From positions 3,417,436 to 3,481,435 of the forward strand of contig NZ_JAGFPK010000001.1 in NCBI RefSeq assembly GCF_017599385.1: 64,000 nt of DNA, read 5' to 3'. The position numbers were made by a program, and so were the translations under genes. The notes beneath the pieces were generated by a model that was not told the DNA's origin, made no database searches, and saw only the letters and a program-made list of their open reading frames with translations. Below are positions 16,904-25,902 of this stretch, piece by piece. This DNA is from Ciceribacter sp. L1K22. GTDB lineage: Bacteria; Pseudomonadota; Alphaproteobacteria; Rhizobiales; Rhizobiaceae. The stretch's first letter is position 1; the number at the start of each line of letters is the position of its first letter.

Positions 16904-17590
16904 GTGGTGATTGCGGTTGAACGGGAAGGCAGGTCGGCGATTGCGCGACCCAGCAGCGTCGTCGACGGAGTTTACGACAGCATCTACCACCGCCTGATGT
17001 CGCTGGAGATCGCGCCCGGTGCGCGGATTCCGATCGATGTGCTGGCTCGCGAACTCACTGTGTCGCAAACGCCGGTTCGCGAGGCGTTGAGCCGGTTAGA
17101 GCGCGAAGGTCTGGTGCGCAAGGAGCACCTTATCGGCTACAGCGCCGCACCGCTTTGGACCCGGAAGCAATTCGAGGACCTCTATGCCTTTCGTCTTCTG
17201 GTGGAGCCGGAAGGTGCGCGCCTTGCGGCCGTCAACATGACGCCCGAGGCGCTCGAGCGGCTCGAAACTTCGGCTGCGGACATGGGCAACGGCGAAGCGC
17301 CGGTCGATCGCAACACGCGTTATTCGCGCTTTGCCCGTGCCGATGCGCAGTTTCACGATGCCATTCTCAAGATCGGTGGAAACGAAGTGATCCGCAGCGT
17401 GCTGTCCAACCAGCACGTTCACCTTCATATCTTCCGTCTCATGTTCCATACGCGCGTCACGCAGGAGGCGCTGGAGGAACATGAAAATCTGCTCGCGGCA
17501 TTTCGTGCGAGGGATCCGCAGGCGGCATTCGACGCCATGCGTATCCATATCGAACGTTCTCGCGATCGACTGCTTTCGGCCTTCGAATGA
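16904..17590 (+). CDS. GntR-family (FCD subfamily) transcriptional regulator
   Basis: A 228-residue regulator with an N-terminal winged helix (VYDSIYHRLMSLEIAPGARI; recognition helix SQTPVREALSRLEREGLV) and a helical FCD ligand domain with R-F-ARADAQFHDAI and the metal-binding-type His residues in HVHLHIF and LEEHENLL. It starts with GTG. Its stop overlaps the ATG of the sugar ABC ATPase gene, so regulator and transporter form one operon, while the divergent dehydrogenase operon shares the same operator. Confidence 0.92.
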   Translation: MVIAVEREGRSAIARPSSVVDGVYDSIYHRLMSLEIAPGARIPIDVLARELTVSQTPVREALSRLEREGLVRKEHLIGYSAAPLWTRKQFEDLYAFRLLVEPEGARLAAVNMTPEALERLETSAADMGNGEAPVDRNTRYSRFARADAQFHDAILKIGGNEVIRSVLSNQHVHLHIFRLMFHTRVTQEALEEHENLLAAFRARDPQAAFDAMRIHIERSRDRLLSAFE

Positions 17591-19179
17591 ACGCGGCTCT
17601 CTCGAGAAACGTCGCCGGTCAGCCGCTCGCTCCTCTCGCGGTCGCGTTGAGAGCTGAGGCTATCGGAAAGACCTATGGGCCGATCACCGTCCTGACGGAT
17701 GTCACCCTGGACGTCCGCGCCGGGGAAGTGCATGCGATCATTGGTGAAAACGGCGCGGGCAAGTCCACGCTGATGAAACTCCTGTCGGGCCATGTCCAGC
17801 CGACTGCGGGACGGCTTCTGATGGCAGGCGCGCCGGTGTCTTTTCGCAATGCCGTGGAAGCTGAGGAGGCGGGGGTCGTCCTCGTCCACCAGGAAATCCT
17901 CCTTGCCCCTGATCTGACCGTCACGCAAAATCTGTTTCTCGGTCGGGAGCTCGGGACTGGGCTGATGGTGAACGATCGGGCGATGAATGCCCGGACCGCC
18001 GAATTGCTTTCCCGGGTGGGCTCCGTCGCCAGGCCGCGTGACCGGGTCGGCGACCTGCCGCTGGCGCAGCGGCAGCTGGTGCAAATCGCCCGCGCGCTTC
18101 TGAACGACCACAAGATCATCATCCTTGACGAGCCGACGGCCGTTTTGGCAAATGACGAGGTCACGGCGCTTCTCGATATCGTGCGAAGCCTTCGAGCACA
18201 CGGCGTTGCCGTTCTCTATATCTCCCATCGCCTCGACGAGGTTCAGGCACTCGCCGACCGGATCACGGTGCTCCGTGACGGGCAAATGGTCGGTACCTGG
18301 CCGGCAGTTGATCTTGGGCAGCGCGAAATGGCCGAGCTCATGGTCGGTCGAAAGCTTGAAATGCTCTATCCGCACAAGCGGCCGGTGCCGACAGCGGAGC
18401 CTATCCTTGCTGTCAGCGACCTTGCCGTCGATCACGGTTCGGAGACCTGCTCGTTCAGTGTCCGCCCCGGGGAAGTCCTCGGCATCGGCGGCATGATCGG
18501 CGCCGGTCGTACAGAACTGATGGAGGGACTGATGGGCCTTCGCCCGTCAACGGCCGCCAGCGTCGAGCTCAACGGCGCGGCCGTCGGTGACAGGTCCGTG
18601 CAAAGTCTTATGAAATCCGGCCTCGTCTACCTTACCGAGGACCGTAAGGGCAAAGGGTTGCTGCTTGACGAAAAGCTCGCGGCCAATCTGACCTTGCAGG
18701 CGCTGGATGAGGTGAATCCGAGCCCCTACCTCGATCGGAAGGGCGAGCTCGCACGACTTCAGGCCGCAGTGGACGGCTACGACATCCGTGTTCGCTCATT
18801 GTCGCTGGAAGCAGGGAAGCTGTCGGGAGGAAACCAGCAGAAACTGCTCCTGGCCAAGGTGATGATGGCCGATCCGTCGGTCGTCATCATCGATGAGCCG
18901 ACGCGTGGCATCGACATCGGAAACAAGAGCCAGATCTACGACTTCATCGACGCGATGGTGCGTGCCGGGAAGGCCTGCATCGTCATCTCGTCTGAAATGC
19001 AGGAACTCGTCGGTCTTGCCGACAGGGTTCTCGTGATGCGCGCAGGGAGGATCGTTGCCGAGCTTATCGGTGACGAGATCAATGAGGAGAACGTCGTCTA
19101 CGCCGCGACCACGGGCGGATTGGCGCATGTTGAGGAGGACAGACATGAACACAGCGACAATCGCCGCCGCGACGGTTGA
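17587..19179 (+). CDS. sugar ABC transporter ATP-binding protein (RbsA/MglA type, two NBDs)
   Basis: A 530-residue duplicated ATPase. NBD1 has Walker A GENGAGKST, signature-like LPLAQRQLVQIARAL and Walker B IIILDEPTAVL; NBD2 has the degenerate P-loop GMIGAGRTE usual for this family, signature LSGGNQQK and VVIIDEPTRGIDIG. It energises the RbsC-type permease that overlaps its 3' end by 35 bp. Members carry pentoses, hexoses or polyols; the ligand is not evident. Confidence 0.93.
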   Translation: MNAALSRNVAGQPLAPLAVALRAEAIGKTYGPITVLTDVTLDVRAGEVHAIIGENGAGKSTLMKLLSGHVQPTAGRLLMAGAPVSFRNAVEAEEAGVVLVHQEILLAPDLTVTQNLFLGRELGTGLMVNDRAMNARTAELLSRVGSVARPRDRVGDLPLAQRQLVQIARALLNDHKIIILDEPTAVLANDEVTALLDIVRSLRAHGVAVLYISHRLDEVQALADRITVLRDGQMVGTWPAVDLGQREMAELMVGRKLEMLYPHKRPVPTAEPILAVSDLAVDHGSETCSFSVRPGEVLGIGGMIGAGRTELMEGLMGLRPSTAASVELNGAAVGDRSVQSLMKSGLVYLTEDRKGKGLLLDEKLAANLTLQALDEVNPSPYLDRKGELARLQAAVDGYDIRVRSLSLEAGKLSGGNQQKLLLAKVMMADPSVVIIDEPTRGIDIGNKSQIYDFIDAMVRAGKACIVISSEMQELVGLADRVLVMRAGRIVAELIGDEINEENVVYAATTGGLAHVEEDRHEHSDNRRRDG

Positions 19180-20140
19180 CGAGGGACCACGAATTCGATG
19201 GGCTGATCTCGCGCCTTTTATAGCGCTAGCGTTGATCGTGCTGTTCGGCGCTCTGGTGAATTCCAATTTTATCGCATCGGCGAACCTGATCAACGTGATC
19301 ACGCGCAGTGCCTTCATTGCGATCATCGCCGTCGGCGCAACATTTGTGATCTCCTCCGGCGGCCTCGATCTTTCCGTCGGCTCGATGATGGCATTCGTCA
19401 CCGGCATCATGATCATGACGATGAACTATCTGGCGCCCAGTTTCGGGAACCTGGCAATTCCGATGGGCGCAGGCGTCGCCATTGTCGTCGGTTGCCTGTG
19501 CGGTCTGTTCAACGGTCTGATCGTCACCCTCGGTCGGATCGAGCCTTTCATCGTCACGCTAGGGACCATGGGCATCTTCCGCGCCTTCATCACCTTCATG
19601 ACGGATGGCGGCTCCCTGCCTATCGACCGCGGACTGCGGGAAGCGTACCGGCCGGTGTATTTCGGGAGCGTGTTCGGGATTCCTTATCCGGTGCTCATCA
19701 CCTTCGTCGTTGTCTTGGCGGGCGCCTTTCTTCTCTACAAGACCAAGTATGGCCGACGTCTGACATCGACAGGGTCCAATGTCGAGGTTGCGCGGTTCTC
19801 AGGTGTCAACGTCGCTGCCGTGCGCACCATGGCCTACGTCATTCAGGGATTTTGCGTCGCGATCGCCGCGATCTGCTATGTGCCACGCCTTGGCGCCGCT
19901 ACCCCCACGACAGGTCAGCTTTGGGAACTTCAGGTGATCACTGCCGTGGTGATCGGCGGCACTCTTTTGCGCGGCGGACGCGGTCGCATCGGGGGGACGA
20001 TTGCCGGCGCACTGATTCTCGAGGTCATCGCCAATGTCATGGTCCTGTCGGACATGGTCTCGGAATACCTGGTAGCCGCCGTCCAAGGCGCAATCATCAT
20101 CATCGCCATGCTGGCGCACCGTTTCACTGCCAACCGCTGA
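19145..20140 (+). CDS. sugar ABC transporter permease (RbsC type)
   Basis: A 331-residue permease with about ten hydrophobic segments and RbsC-family landmarks: ISSGGLDLSVGSMMAF, GLFNGLIVTLGRIEPFIVTLGTMGIFR and TAVVIGGTLLRGGRGRIGGT. ATG 19145 is preceded by a perfect GAGGAGG inside the ATPase gene, which explains the 35-bp overlap; longer readings in this frame are unsupported. Confidence 0.92.
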   Translation: MNTATIAAATVDEGPRIRWADLAPFIALALIVLFGALVNSNFIASANLINVITRSAFIAIIAVGATFVISSGGLDLSVGSMMAFVTGIMIMTMNYLAPSFGNLAIPMGAGVAIVVGCLCGLFNGLIVTLGRIEPFIVTLGTMGIFRAFITFMTDGGSLPIDRGLREAYRPVYFGSVFGIPYPVLITFVVVLAGAFLLYKTKYGRRLTSTGSNVEVARFSGVNVAAVRTMAYVIQGFCVAIAAICYVPRLGAATPTTGQLWELQVITAVVIGGTLLRGGRGRIGGTIAGALILEVIANVMVLSDMVSEYLVAAVQGAIIIIAMLAHRFTANR

Positions 20141-20170
20141 AAACAGCACAGACTTCAAAAGGAGGAGAAA

Positions 20171-21139
20171 ATGAAGTCGATTATCCAGAAAACAGGACTT
20201 TTGATGTCCACGACCGTCATGGTCTTGACCGTTGCGTTGGGAGGCGCCTCGGCTCAGGACAGGAATGTCACGATCGCTGTATCCATACCGGCAGCAACGC
20301 ACGGATGGACGGGTGGCGTCGTCTATCACGCAGAGCAGGCGGAGAAGGAAGTCGAGGCGGCCTATCCGAACATCGATGTCGTTCTTTCGACCGCGTCGTC
20401 CGCGCCCGCCCAGGTTTCCGCGCTCGAGGATCTCGCGGCGAGCCGCAAGCTCGATGCACTTGTCATTCTTCCGTTCACATCGGAGGAACTCACAGGCCCC
20501 GTCGAGCAGATCAAGCAGAACGGCACCTTCATTTCAGTGGTGGACCGTGGCCTCACGGATCCGAGCGTGCAGGATCTCTATGTAGCCGGCGATAACATCG
20601 CCGTGGGCGCCAACACTGCTCACTGGCTCGTCGACAAGCTTGGAGGCGAGGGTGAGATCGTCGTGTTGCGTGGCATCCCGACGGTCATCGACGACGAGCG
20701 TATCAAGGGCTTTTCGGACGTCATCGCAAAGTCCAACATCAAAATTCTCGATATCCAGTATGCCAACTGGAATCAGGACGAGGCTTTCAGCCTGATGCAG
20801 GACTATCTCGCCAAGTATCCGAAGATCGACGCGGTGTGGGCGAACGACGATGACATGTTGCTCGGCGTTCTTGAGGCGGTCGACAATGCGGGCCGGACAG
20901 ACATCAAGTATGCGCTCGGCGGAAACGGGATGAAACAGGTTATCGAGATGGTGAAGGAAGGAAACGAGCGCACGCCCGTTTCCACACCCTATCCGCCATC
21001 AATGATCAAGTCTGCAGTCTACATGACGGCGGCGCAGTTCGCGGGGCAGGCGCCCATGCGGGGATCCTTCCTGCTTGGTGCTCCGCTGATCACGCCTGAA
21101 AATGCCGACCAGTTCTACTTCCCGGACTCCCCCTTTTGA
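20171..21139 (+). CDS. sugar ABC transporter substrate-binding protein (RbsB type)
   Basis: A 322-residue periplasmic binding protein with AAGGAGGAG before the ATG, a Sec signal peptide ending around GGASAQD (residue 27), then the two-lobe RbsB fold (VTIAVSIPAATHGWTGGVVYHAEQAEKE; VVDRGLTDPS; AVWANDDDMLLGVLEA). It serves the ATPase and permease encoded just upstream. Confidence 0.92.
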   Translation: MKSIIQKTGLLMSTTVMVLTVALGGASAQDRNVTIAVSIPAATHGWTGGVVYHAEQAEKEVEAAYPNIDVVLSTASSAPAQVSALEDLAASRKLDALVILPFTSEELTGPVEQIKQNGTFISVVDRGLTDPSVQDLYVAGDNIAVGANTAHWLVDKLGGEGEIVVLRGIPTVIDDERIKGFSDVIAKSNIKILDIQYANWNQDEAFSLMQDYLAKYPKIDAVWANDDDMLLGVLEAVDNAGRTDIKYALGGNGMKQVIEMVKEGNERTPVSTPYPPSMIKSAVYMTAAQFAGQAPMRGSFLLGAPLITPENADQFYFPDSPF

Positions 21140-21147
21140 TTTCAAAT

Positions 21148-21171
21148 GGCGCCCGGTCCTGGCCGGGCGCC
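21148..21171 (+). repeat. intercistronic GC hairpin after the binding-protein gene
   Basis: GGCGCCCGG and CCGGGCGCC pair perfectly over nine bases around a 6-base loop, 8 bp past the binding-protein stop and without a U-tract. It separates the abundant binding-protein message from the DJ-1/PfpI cistron. Confidence 0.75.
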
Positions 21172-21202
21172 GCATCCAGTTCAAGACCATAGGAGATGTG
21201 AC

Positions 21203-21790
21203 ATGAGCGGCAAGAAGATCCTCATGCTGACCGGCGAATTCACCGAAGAATATGAAATCTACGTATTTCAGCAGGGGATGGAGGCGGTCGGACATACCGT
21301 TCACGTCGTTTGCCCTGACAAGAAGGCGGGGGACCGGATAAAGACGTCACTGCATGATTTCGAGGGCGATCAGACCTACACTGAAAAGCTTGGCCACTAT
21401 GCCGATATCAACAAGACGTTTTCAGAGGTGCGCGTCGAGGAATACGATGCCGTTTACGCGGCCGGTGGGCGTGGCCCGGAATACATCCGAACCGACAAGC
21501 GCATTCAAGACATGGTTCGTCACTTCCATGACACCGGCAAACCGATTTTTACCATCTGCCACGGTGTGCAGATACTTATGGCGGTGCCGGGCGTGCTTAA
21601 GGGCAAGAAAGTCGCCGGCCTCGGCGCCTGCGAGCCGGAAGTGACGGCGGTTGGCGGGGTCTATATCGATGTGAAACCGACCGAAGCCTATGTCGACGGG
21701 AACATGGTTTCTGCCAAGGGTTGGACAGGGCTTGCCGCCTTCATGCGCGAGTGCCTGAACGTTCTGGGCACGAAGATAACGCACACCTGA
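21203..21790 (+). CDS. DJ-1/PfpI family protein
   Basis: A 195-residue glutamine-amidotransferase-fold protein with the nucleophile elbow FTICHGVQIL (Cys about 115) and the family's AAGGRGPEYIR loop. DJ-1/PfpI proteins include proteases, glyoxalase III/deglycases and isocyanide hydratases. AGGAGA supports ATG 21203. It is the last gene of the GntR-sugar transporter operon and is followed by a terminator. It may repair glycation by, or isomerise, the imported sugar or the aldehydes made by the divergent operon. Confidence 0.85.
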   Translation: MSGKKILMLTGEFTEEYEIYVFQQGMEAVGHTVHVVCPDKKAGDRIKTSLHDFEGDQTYTEKLGHYADINKTFSEVRVEEYDAVYAAGGRGPEYIRTDKRIQDMVRHFHDTGKPIFTICHGVQILMAVPGVLKGKKVAGLGACEPEVTAVGGVYIDVKPTEAYVDGNMVSAKGWTGLAAFMRECLNVLGTKITHT

Positions 21791-21809
21791 GGCGATCTTC
21801 CAGTTGCAT

Positions 21810-21841
21810 ATGCCCCCATGTGTCCACGTGGGGGCATTTTC
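21810..21841 (+). terminator. Rho-independent terminator of the sugar-transporter operon
   Basis: ATGCCCCCA (21810-21818) pairs with TGGGGGCAT (21829-21837) and is followed by TTTT, 20 bp after the DJ-1/PfpI stop. The remaining bases up to the LacI stop at 21936 show nothing else. Confidence 0.85.
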
Positions 21842-21935
21842 TATCCGGGAACGTTGGCGATCCATGTGCCGTCTAGAGCCGCAGACTCCGGAGCTATCCT
21901 GCTCGGAATAACTTTTCACGGCCCGATATTCGAAT

Positions 21936-22961
21936 TCATGCCGACTGGCGTTCGACAAGCCGGCACTCGACTTTCAGCTGATCATGCGAGCTGTTCAGGC
22001 CGCCGGCAATGTCTGCCAGCATTTCGACGGCCATCGATCCCATCTCGAACATCGGAAGATGGAAGGTTGTCAGTGGCGGCATAGTGAACTGGGCTATGTC
22101 GCGATTGTCGAAGCCCACGACCGCGACGTCGGTCGGGATCGATTTGCCCAGCTCCTTGAGCGCCTCGATGCAGCCAAGCGCCATCAGGTCGTTGGCGCAG
22201 AAAATGCCGTCCGGCGGGTTCGGCAACTTCATCAATGCATGCGTCTTTTCGTAGCCCGACGAAGGCTCCCAGTTGCCGTAGTGAACGAGTTCCGGATCGT
22301 AAGCAAGGTCGTTGCTGGCTAGCGCCTGCTTGTAGCCGCGCAGCCGGTCGCGTGGATTGTCTAGACCTTCCTGACCGTTGATCAGCGCGATGCGCCGGCA
22401 GCCGGAGGCGATCAATCGTTCCGCTGCGGCTCTTCCTCCCGCAACGTCTCCAGGGATGATCGAGGGAAGACGCCGCTCCTGATCGTAGCAATTGACCAGC
22501 ACGGAGGGAACCTTGAAAAGAGGTTCGGGCGGATCGATTTTCCGCGTCAGAATAGTCCCGAAGATATACCCGAGCAGGGACTGACTTTCGCAAACGGAGA
22601 AGATGCCTCCCTCAGGGTCCTCGTCCTTCCGGAAGACCCCGAGAGTGACCATGATGCCGAGTTCCAGCGCCTTTTCGCGCGCGCCTTCAAAGGCCATCGA
22701 CATCCACGGGTCTGTCGTCAACTCGTCTACGACGAAGACGATGACCTTGGTGCCGGAGTTTGCCGGAGACGCTGCCGATCTGTTGGACAGGCGGTAGCCG
22801 AGCTCCTGCGCGGCATCAAGAACCCGCTTCCTGGTCGCTTCGCTGAAGCGGGCCCCCGAGCTGCCATTGAGAATGAGAGAGACGGTCGCCTGCGATACGC
22901 GCGCCAGCGCGGCAACATCCATCATTGTTGGTTTCAAGGCATTCTCCCTGGCGAGCACCAT
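21936..22961 (-). CDS. LacI-family transcriptional regulator
   Basis: A repressor of about 340 residues with an N-terminal LacI helix-turn-helix (MMDVAALARVSQATVSLIL, the hinge region after RKRVLDAAQELGYRLSN) and a periplasmic-binding-protein-like effector domain (INGQEGLDNPRDRLRGY; FCANDLMALGCIEAL; AVVGFDNRDIAQFTMP). The ATG at 22961 is used here; a TTG at 22937 with GGGAG upstream gives a shorter protein that starts right at the HTH and is an equally good choice. It is downstream of the Frc-like permease and ATPase on the same strand and probably controls both these and the divergent operon at 24880. Confidence 0.9.
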   Translation of the reverse strand: MVLARENALKPTMMDVAALARVSQATVSLILNGSSGARFSEATRKRVLDAAQELGYRLSNRSAASPANSGTKVIVFVVDELTTDPWMSMAFEGAREKALELGIMVTLGVFRKDEDPEGGIFSVCESQSLLGYIFGTILTRKIDPPEPLFKVPSVLVNCYDQERRLPSIIPGDVAGGRAAAERLIASGCRRIALINGQEGLDNPRDRLRGYKQALASNDLAYDPELVHYGNWEPSSGYEKTHALMKLPNPPDGIFCANDLMALGCIEALKELGKSIPTDVAVVGFDNRDIAQFTMPPLTTFHLPMFEMGSMAVEMLADIAGGLNSSHDQLKVECRLVERQSA

Positions 22962-22987
22962 GATTTCCGGCGCTACGCTCCGGCCCT

Positions 22988-23977
22988 TCAGGATCTGAAG
23001 TGCCGGACGCGATCGAATGCGACGGCGACCACAATGAAGGTACCTATGAACATTCCTTGCCAGAATGTCGAGATGCCGAGCAGGATCAGGGAGTTGCGAA
23101 TGACCTCTATCAACAATGCTCCGATCACGGCACCGAGCGCATTGCCTTCGCCGCCGGCGAGGTTTGCGCCACCGATGACAGCCGCCGCAATCACCGTCAA
23201 CTCCATCGACTGACCGAGGTTGGTCGTCACGCTGCCCAGCCAGCCTGCCATCAGAATTCCCGCAAGCCCAGCAGTGAAGGCGGAGAACATGTAGATGCTG
23301 ACTTTCATTTGCCGCACCGGTATTCCCGTCAGCAGGGCCGCGTTCTCGTTGCCGCCGATGGCGAAGAGATGCTGTCCCCAGCGTGTCCACTTGAAGGCGC
23401 ACGACATCACCACCGTCAGTGCCGCAAGCACGAACAGGGGATGGGGAATTCCGAGCGTAGATCCGCCGCCGGCCCAAAGCAGGAGATCATGATCGGGTCC
23501 GAAGTCCCAGATCATCTTGTTGTCGGAGAGGACCATGGCCAAAGAGCGTGCAGCCGACAAGGTTCCGAGCGTCACGACAAACGGTGGCATGCCCGCATAG
23601 GCGACGAGCAGTCCGTTCAGCAGGCCAACGAGGAGCGCGGCACCCAGTGCCAGGGGTGCTGCCAGCCAGAAGGGCGCGCCGGCGGCCATGGTAATGCTGA
23701 TGATCATTGCGCTTAACACCACGCTCGATCCGACGGATAGGTCGATGCCGCCAGAGGCGATCACCGCCGTCATGCCGATGGCGATGATCGCCACAAAAGC
23801 GAAGTTTCGCGCGACGTTGAACAGATTTCTTTCGCTCGCGAAGGAATCGGTAAGCAGACTAAGCGCAATGCAGGCGGCCACGGCAGCGATAAAGACCCAG
23901 AACGACTGTAGGCCTGCGATCCGTGACAACCAGTTTTTGTGTTCTGTTCGTGAAATGACATCGTCGAGTGTGGTCAT
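22988..23977 (-). CDS. sugar ABC transporter permease (RbsC/FrcC type)
   Basis: A 329-residue RbsC-family permease with about ten hydrophobic segments and the motifs VIASGGIDLSVGSSVVL, GLLNGLLVAYAGMPPFVVTLGTLS and TVIAAAVIGGANLAGGEGN. GGGAGG precedes ATG 23977. It pairs with the single-NBD ATPase encoded just upstream; no binding protein is on this strand, so it must use one of the two encoded by the divergent operon. Confidence 0.92.
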   Translation of the reverse strand: MTTLDDVISRTEHKNWLSRIAGLQSFWVFIAAVAACIALSLLTDSFASERNLFNVARNFAFVAIIAIGMTAVIASGGIDLSVGSSVVLSAMIISITMAAGAPFWLAAPLALGAALLVGLLNGLLVAYAGMPPFVVTLGTLSAARSLAMVLSDNKMIWDFGPDHDLLLWAGGGSTLGIPHPLFVLAALTVVMSCAFKWTRWGQHLFAIGGNENAALLTGIPVRQMKVSIYMFSAFTAGLAGILMAGWLGSVTTNLGQSMELTVIAAAVIGGANLAGGEGNALGAVIGALLIEVIRNSLILLGISTFWQGMFIGTFIVVAVAFDRVRHFRS

Positions 23978-23991
23978 CGGGTTTTCCTCCC

Positions 23992-24732
23992 TCACGCTGT
24001 TTCGATCGCGCCGGTAATGAGACCGGTGACTTCTTCAGGTGACGATTGATCGGCCTTCTTGTTGGCCACCAGTTCGCCACGTCGAAGAACGGCGATCCTG
24101 TCAGAGACGCCAAAGACATCGGGCATGCGGTGGCTGATCAAGATGACGCTGATGCCGTGGTCTCTCAGACGACGAATGACATCGAGGACCTCTGCCACCT
24201 GCCGCACCGATATCGCAGCCGTTGGCTCGTCCATCATCACGATCTTCGGTTCGGAAAGCAGCGTCCGGGCGATCGCCACCGCCTGTCTTTGACCTCCCGA
24301 CATGCGGCGGACGAGATCGCGGGGTCGCGTCTCCGACTTCAGGCGGCGGAAGAGCTCTCCGGCGACCCGGTTCATGTGCGCGTAATTAACATAGCCGAAC
24401 GGACCGATCCGCTTCACGGGTTCGCGGCCGAGGAAAACATTGGATGCCGCGGTCAGGTTGTTACAGAGCGCCAGGTCCTGGTAGACGACCTCTATCCCTT
24501 CCCGCTGCGCGTCGCGTGGATTGTGAAACACGACTGGTCGGTCATCGATCCGTAGTTCGCCCGCAGACGGGGGAAAATTGCCGGCGATGATCTTCACGAG
24601 CGTGCTCTTTCCGGCTCCATTGTCTCCCATCAGACCGAGAACCTCTCCGGCTTCGATCGAAAGAGACACCCCCTGAAGGGCTTGTATGGCGCCATAATGC
24701 TTTGAAATTCCATTAAGTCTTAATCGCGTCAC
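23992..24732 (-). CDS. sugar ABC transporter ATP-binding protein, single NBD (FrcA type)
   Basis: A 246-residue ATPase with one nucleotide-binding domain: Walker A GDNGAGKST, signature MSGGQRQAVAIAR, Walker B IVMMDEPTAAI and the switch His in ILISHRMPD. Its sequence resembles the N-terminal half of RbsA/MglA proteins, as in the fructose importer FrcA, which also has only one NBD. GTG 24732 has GGGAGG upstream; the frame is open further back without support. It ends with residues rich in acid and Ser (KKADQSSPEEVTGLITGA). Confidence 0.9.
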   Translation of the reverse strand: MTRLRLNGISKHYGAIQALQGVSLSIEAGEVLGLMGDNGAGKSTLVKIIAGNFPPSAGELRIDDRPVVFHNPRDAQREGIEVVYQDLALCNNLTAASNVFLGREPVKRIGPFGYVNYAHMNRVAGELFRRLKSETRPRDLVRRMSGGQRQAVAIARTLLSEPKIVMMDEPTAAISVRQVAEVLDVIRRLRDHGISVILISHRMPDVFGVSDRIAVLRRGELVANKKADQSSPEEVTGLITGAIETA

Positions 24733-24818
24733 CGCGCACCTCCCGTTTTTCCTCCCGAGCAGACGCAATTTGTGGCGTCCGTCTTTCACCAGAGCGGCCC
24801 AATCCTATTAATCGCGTC

Positions 24819-24846
24819 TTGACTTAATATTATTACTAAATATTAA
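24819..24846 (+). promoter_or_regulatory. candidate promoter with overlapping operator for the dehydrogenase-SBP-SBP-ABC operon
   Basis: TTGACT (24819-24824) and TATTAA (24841-24846) are spaced 16 bp, and the inverted repeat TTAATAT-N9-ATATTAA (24824-24846) overlaps them. This AT-rich block stands out in GC-rich surroundings and lies 34 bp before the start codon at 24880. The LacI-type protein encoded at 21936 is the likely repressor. Confidence 0.55.
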
Positions 24847-24879
24847 TTGCTTCAATGATGAATGTTTAGGGAGGAAGAA

Positions 24880-25860
24880 ATGAAGCTGCTTGTGACCGGT
24901 GCTTCCGGAAAGGTGGGCCAGGCCTTCCTGCCCGCATTCCTCACCGAGCAGCGATTTTCGAACTGGGAAATGGTGGCGCTCTGCCACAACCGTCTCGTGG
25001 AGCCTTCTGAAAGATTGTCGGTTGTGCAGGGATCGATTGCCGATCCTCAGGTCGTTTCGCGGGCTCTGGAAGGGGTCACGCATGTTCTCCACCTTGCCGC
25101 GGTGAAGGAGAGCCCGGATCATGTGATCGATGTGGCGCTGAAGGGGCTTTTTCTACTGCTCGAACGTTTTCGACGGATCGCTGATGCCAGGCAGTTCATC
25201 CTGTTGAGTGGCGACTGTGTCGTCGGTCACATCTTCCAGAAATATGCCGATCCTATTACCGAGCAGTCGCCTCGCCGAGCTTATGAGGGCAGCTACGCTC
25301 TCACGAAGGTCCTGGAAGAGGTGATGCTCGAGCAATTCGGTATCCAGTACGGGCTCAACTGGACCACGCTTCGGGCGCCCTGGATCATGGAGAAGGATGA
25401 TTTCCGATATGCGTTCGATCTCTCCGATGCCCAATTCGGAGGCCCGCCGTGGGAAAGCCTGGTCGGCGCTCGGCAGCTCGCACAGATGCGAGACCGGCGA
25501 GCTTTTCCGACAATGCGGGACGCGGAGGGGCGGCCTCTCCGTCGCAATTTCATTCACGTCGACGATCTGGTTCGCGCGATCCTGACGAGCATCGACAACG
25601 AAAGCGCCTTCGGCCAGCTTTTCAATATCGCCATGAACGAACCTGTCGACTACGGCACGGCGGCGGAGCTTGTCCGTCGGGCCGGAGGGTTAGTGCCATC
25701 CGAAATCGACACCCCGTTTCACAGCAACTGGCTCGACAACTCCAAGGCTCGCAAGGTGCTCGGTTGGGAACCCGAGATCGACCTCGCAGGCCTTGTTGAT
25801 CGGGCATGGAGTTATCGACGCGCCGAGGATGATCCGCGCATCGTTTGGTATCCCGGCTGA
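24880..25860 (+). CDS. NAD(P)-dependent epimerase/dehydratase (extended SDR)
   Basis: A 326-residue extended short-chain dehydrogenase with VTGASGKVGQAF (GxxGxxG) at the N-terminus, the catalytic Ser in FILLSGD and the YALTK motif for Tyr and Lys. FIHVDDLVRAIL near residue 230 is typical of sugar-nucleotide epimerases and uronate or sugar dehydrogenases. GGGAGGAAG supports ATG 24880. As first gene of an operon with two sugar binding proteins it probably oxidises or epimerises the imported sugar. Confidence 0.85.
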   Translation: MKLLVTGASGKVGQAFLPAFLTEQRFSNWEMVALCHNRLVEPSERLSVVQGSIADPQVVSRALEGVTHVLHLAAVKESPDHVIDVALKGLFLLLERFRRIADARQFILLSGDCVVGHIFQKYADPITEQSPRRAYEGSYALTKVLEEVMLEQFGIQYGLNWTTLRAPWIMEKDDFRYAFDLSDAQFGGPPWESLVGARQLAQMRDRRAFPTMRDAEGRPLRRNFIHVDDLVRAILTSIDNESAFGQLFNIAMNEPVDYGTAAELVRRAGGLVPSEIDTPFHSNWLDNSKARKVLGWEPEIDLAGLVDRAWSYRRAEDDPRIVWYPG

Positions 25861-25902
25861 GCAGGAGGGCTTTCGCCGGAGACTTGGAGGAGGAAAAAGG
25901 CA

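Noticed and set aside
17425..18435. 336-codon open frame on the minus strand
   Set aside because: Mirror frame of the GntR and RbsA-type genes, whose motifs are unambiguous.
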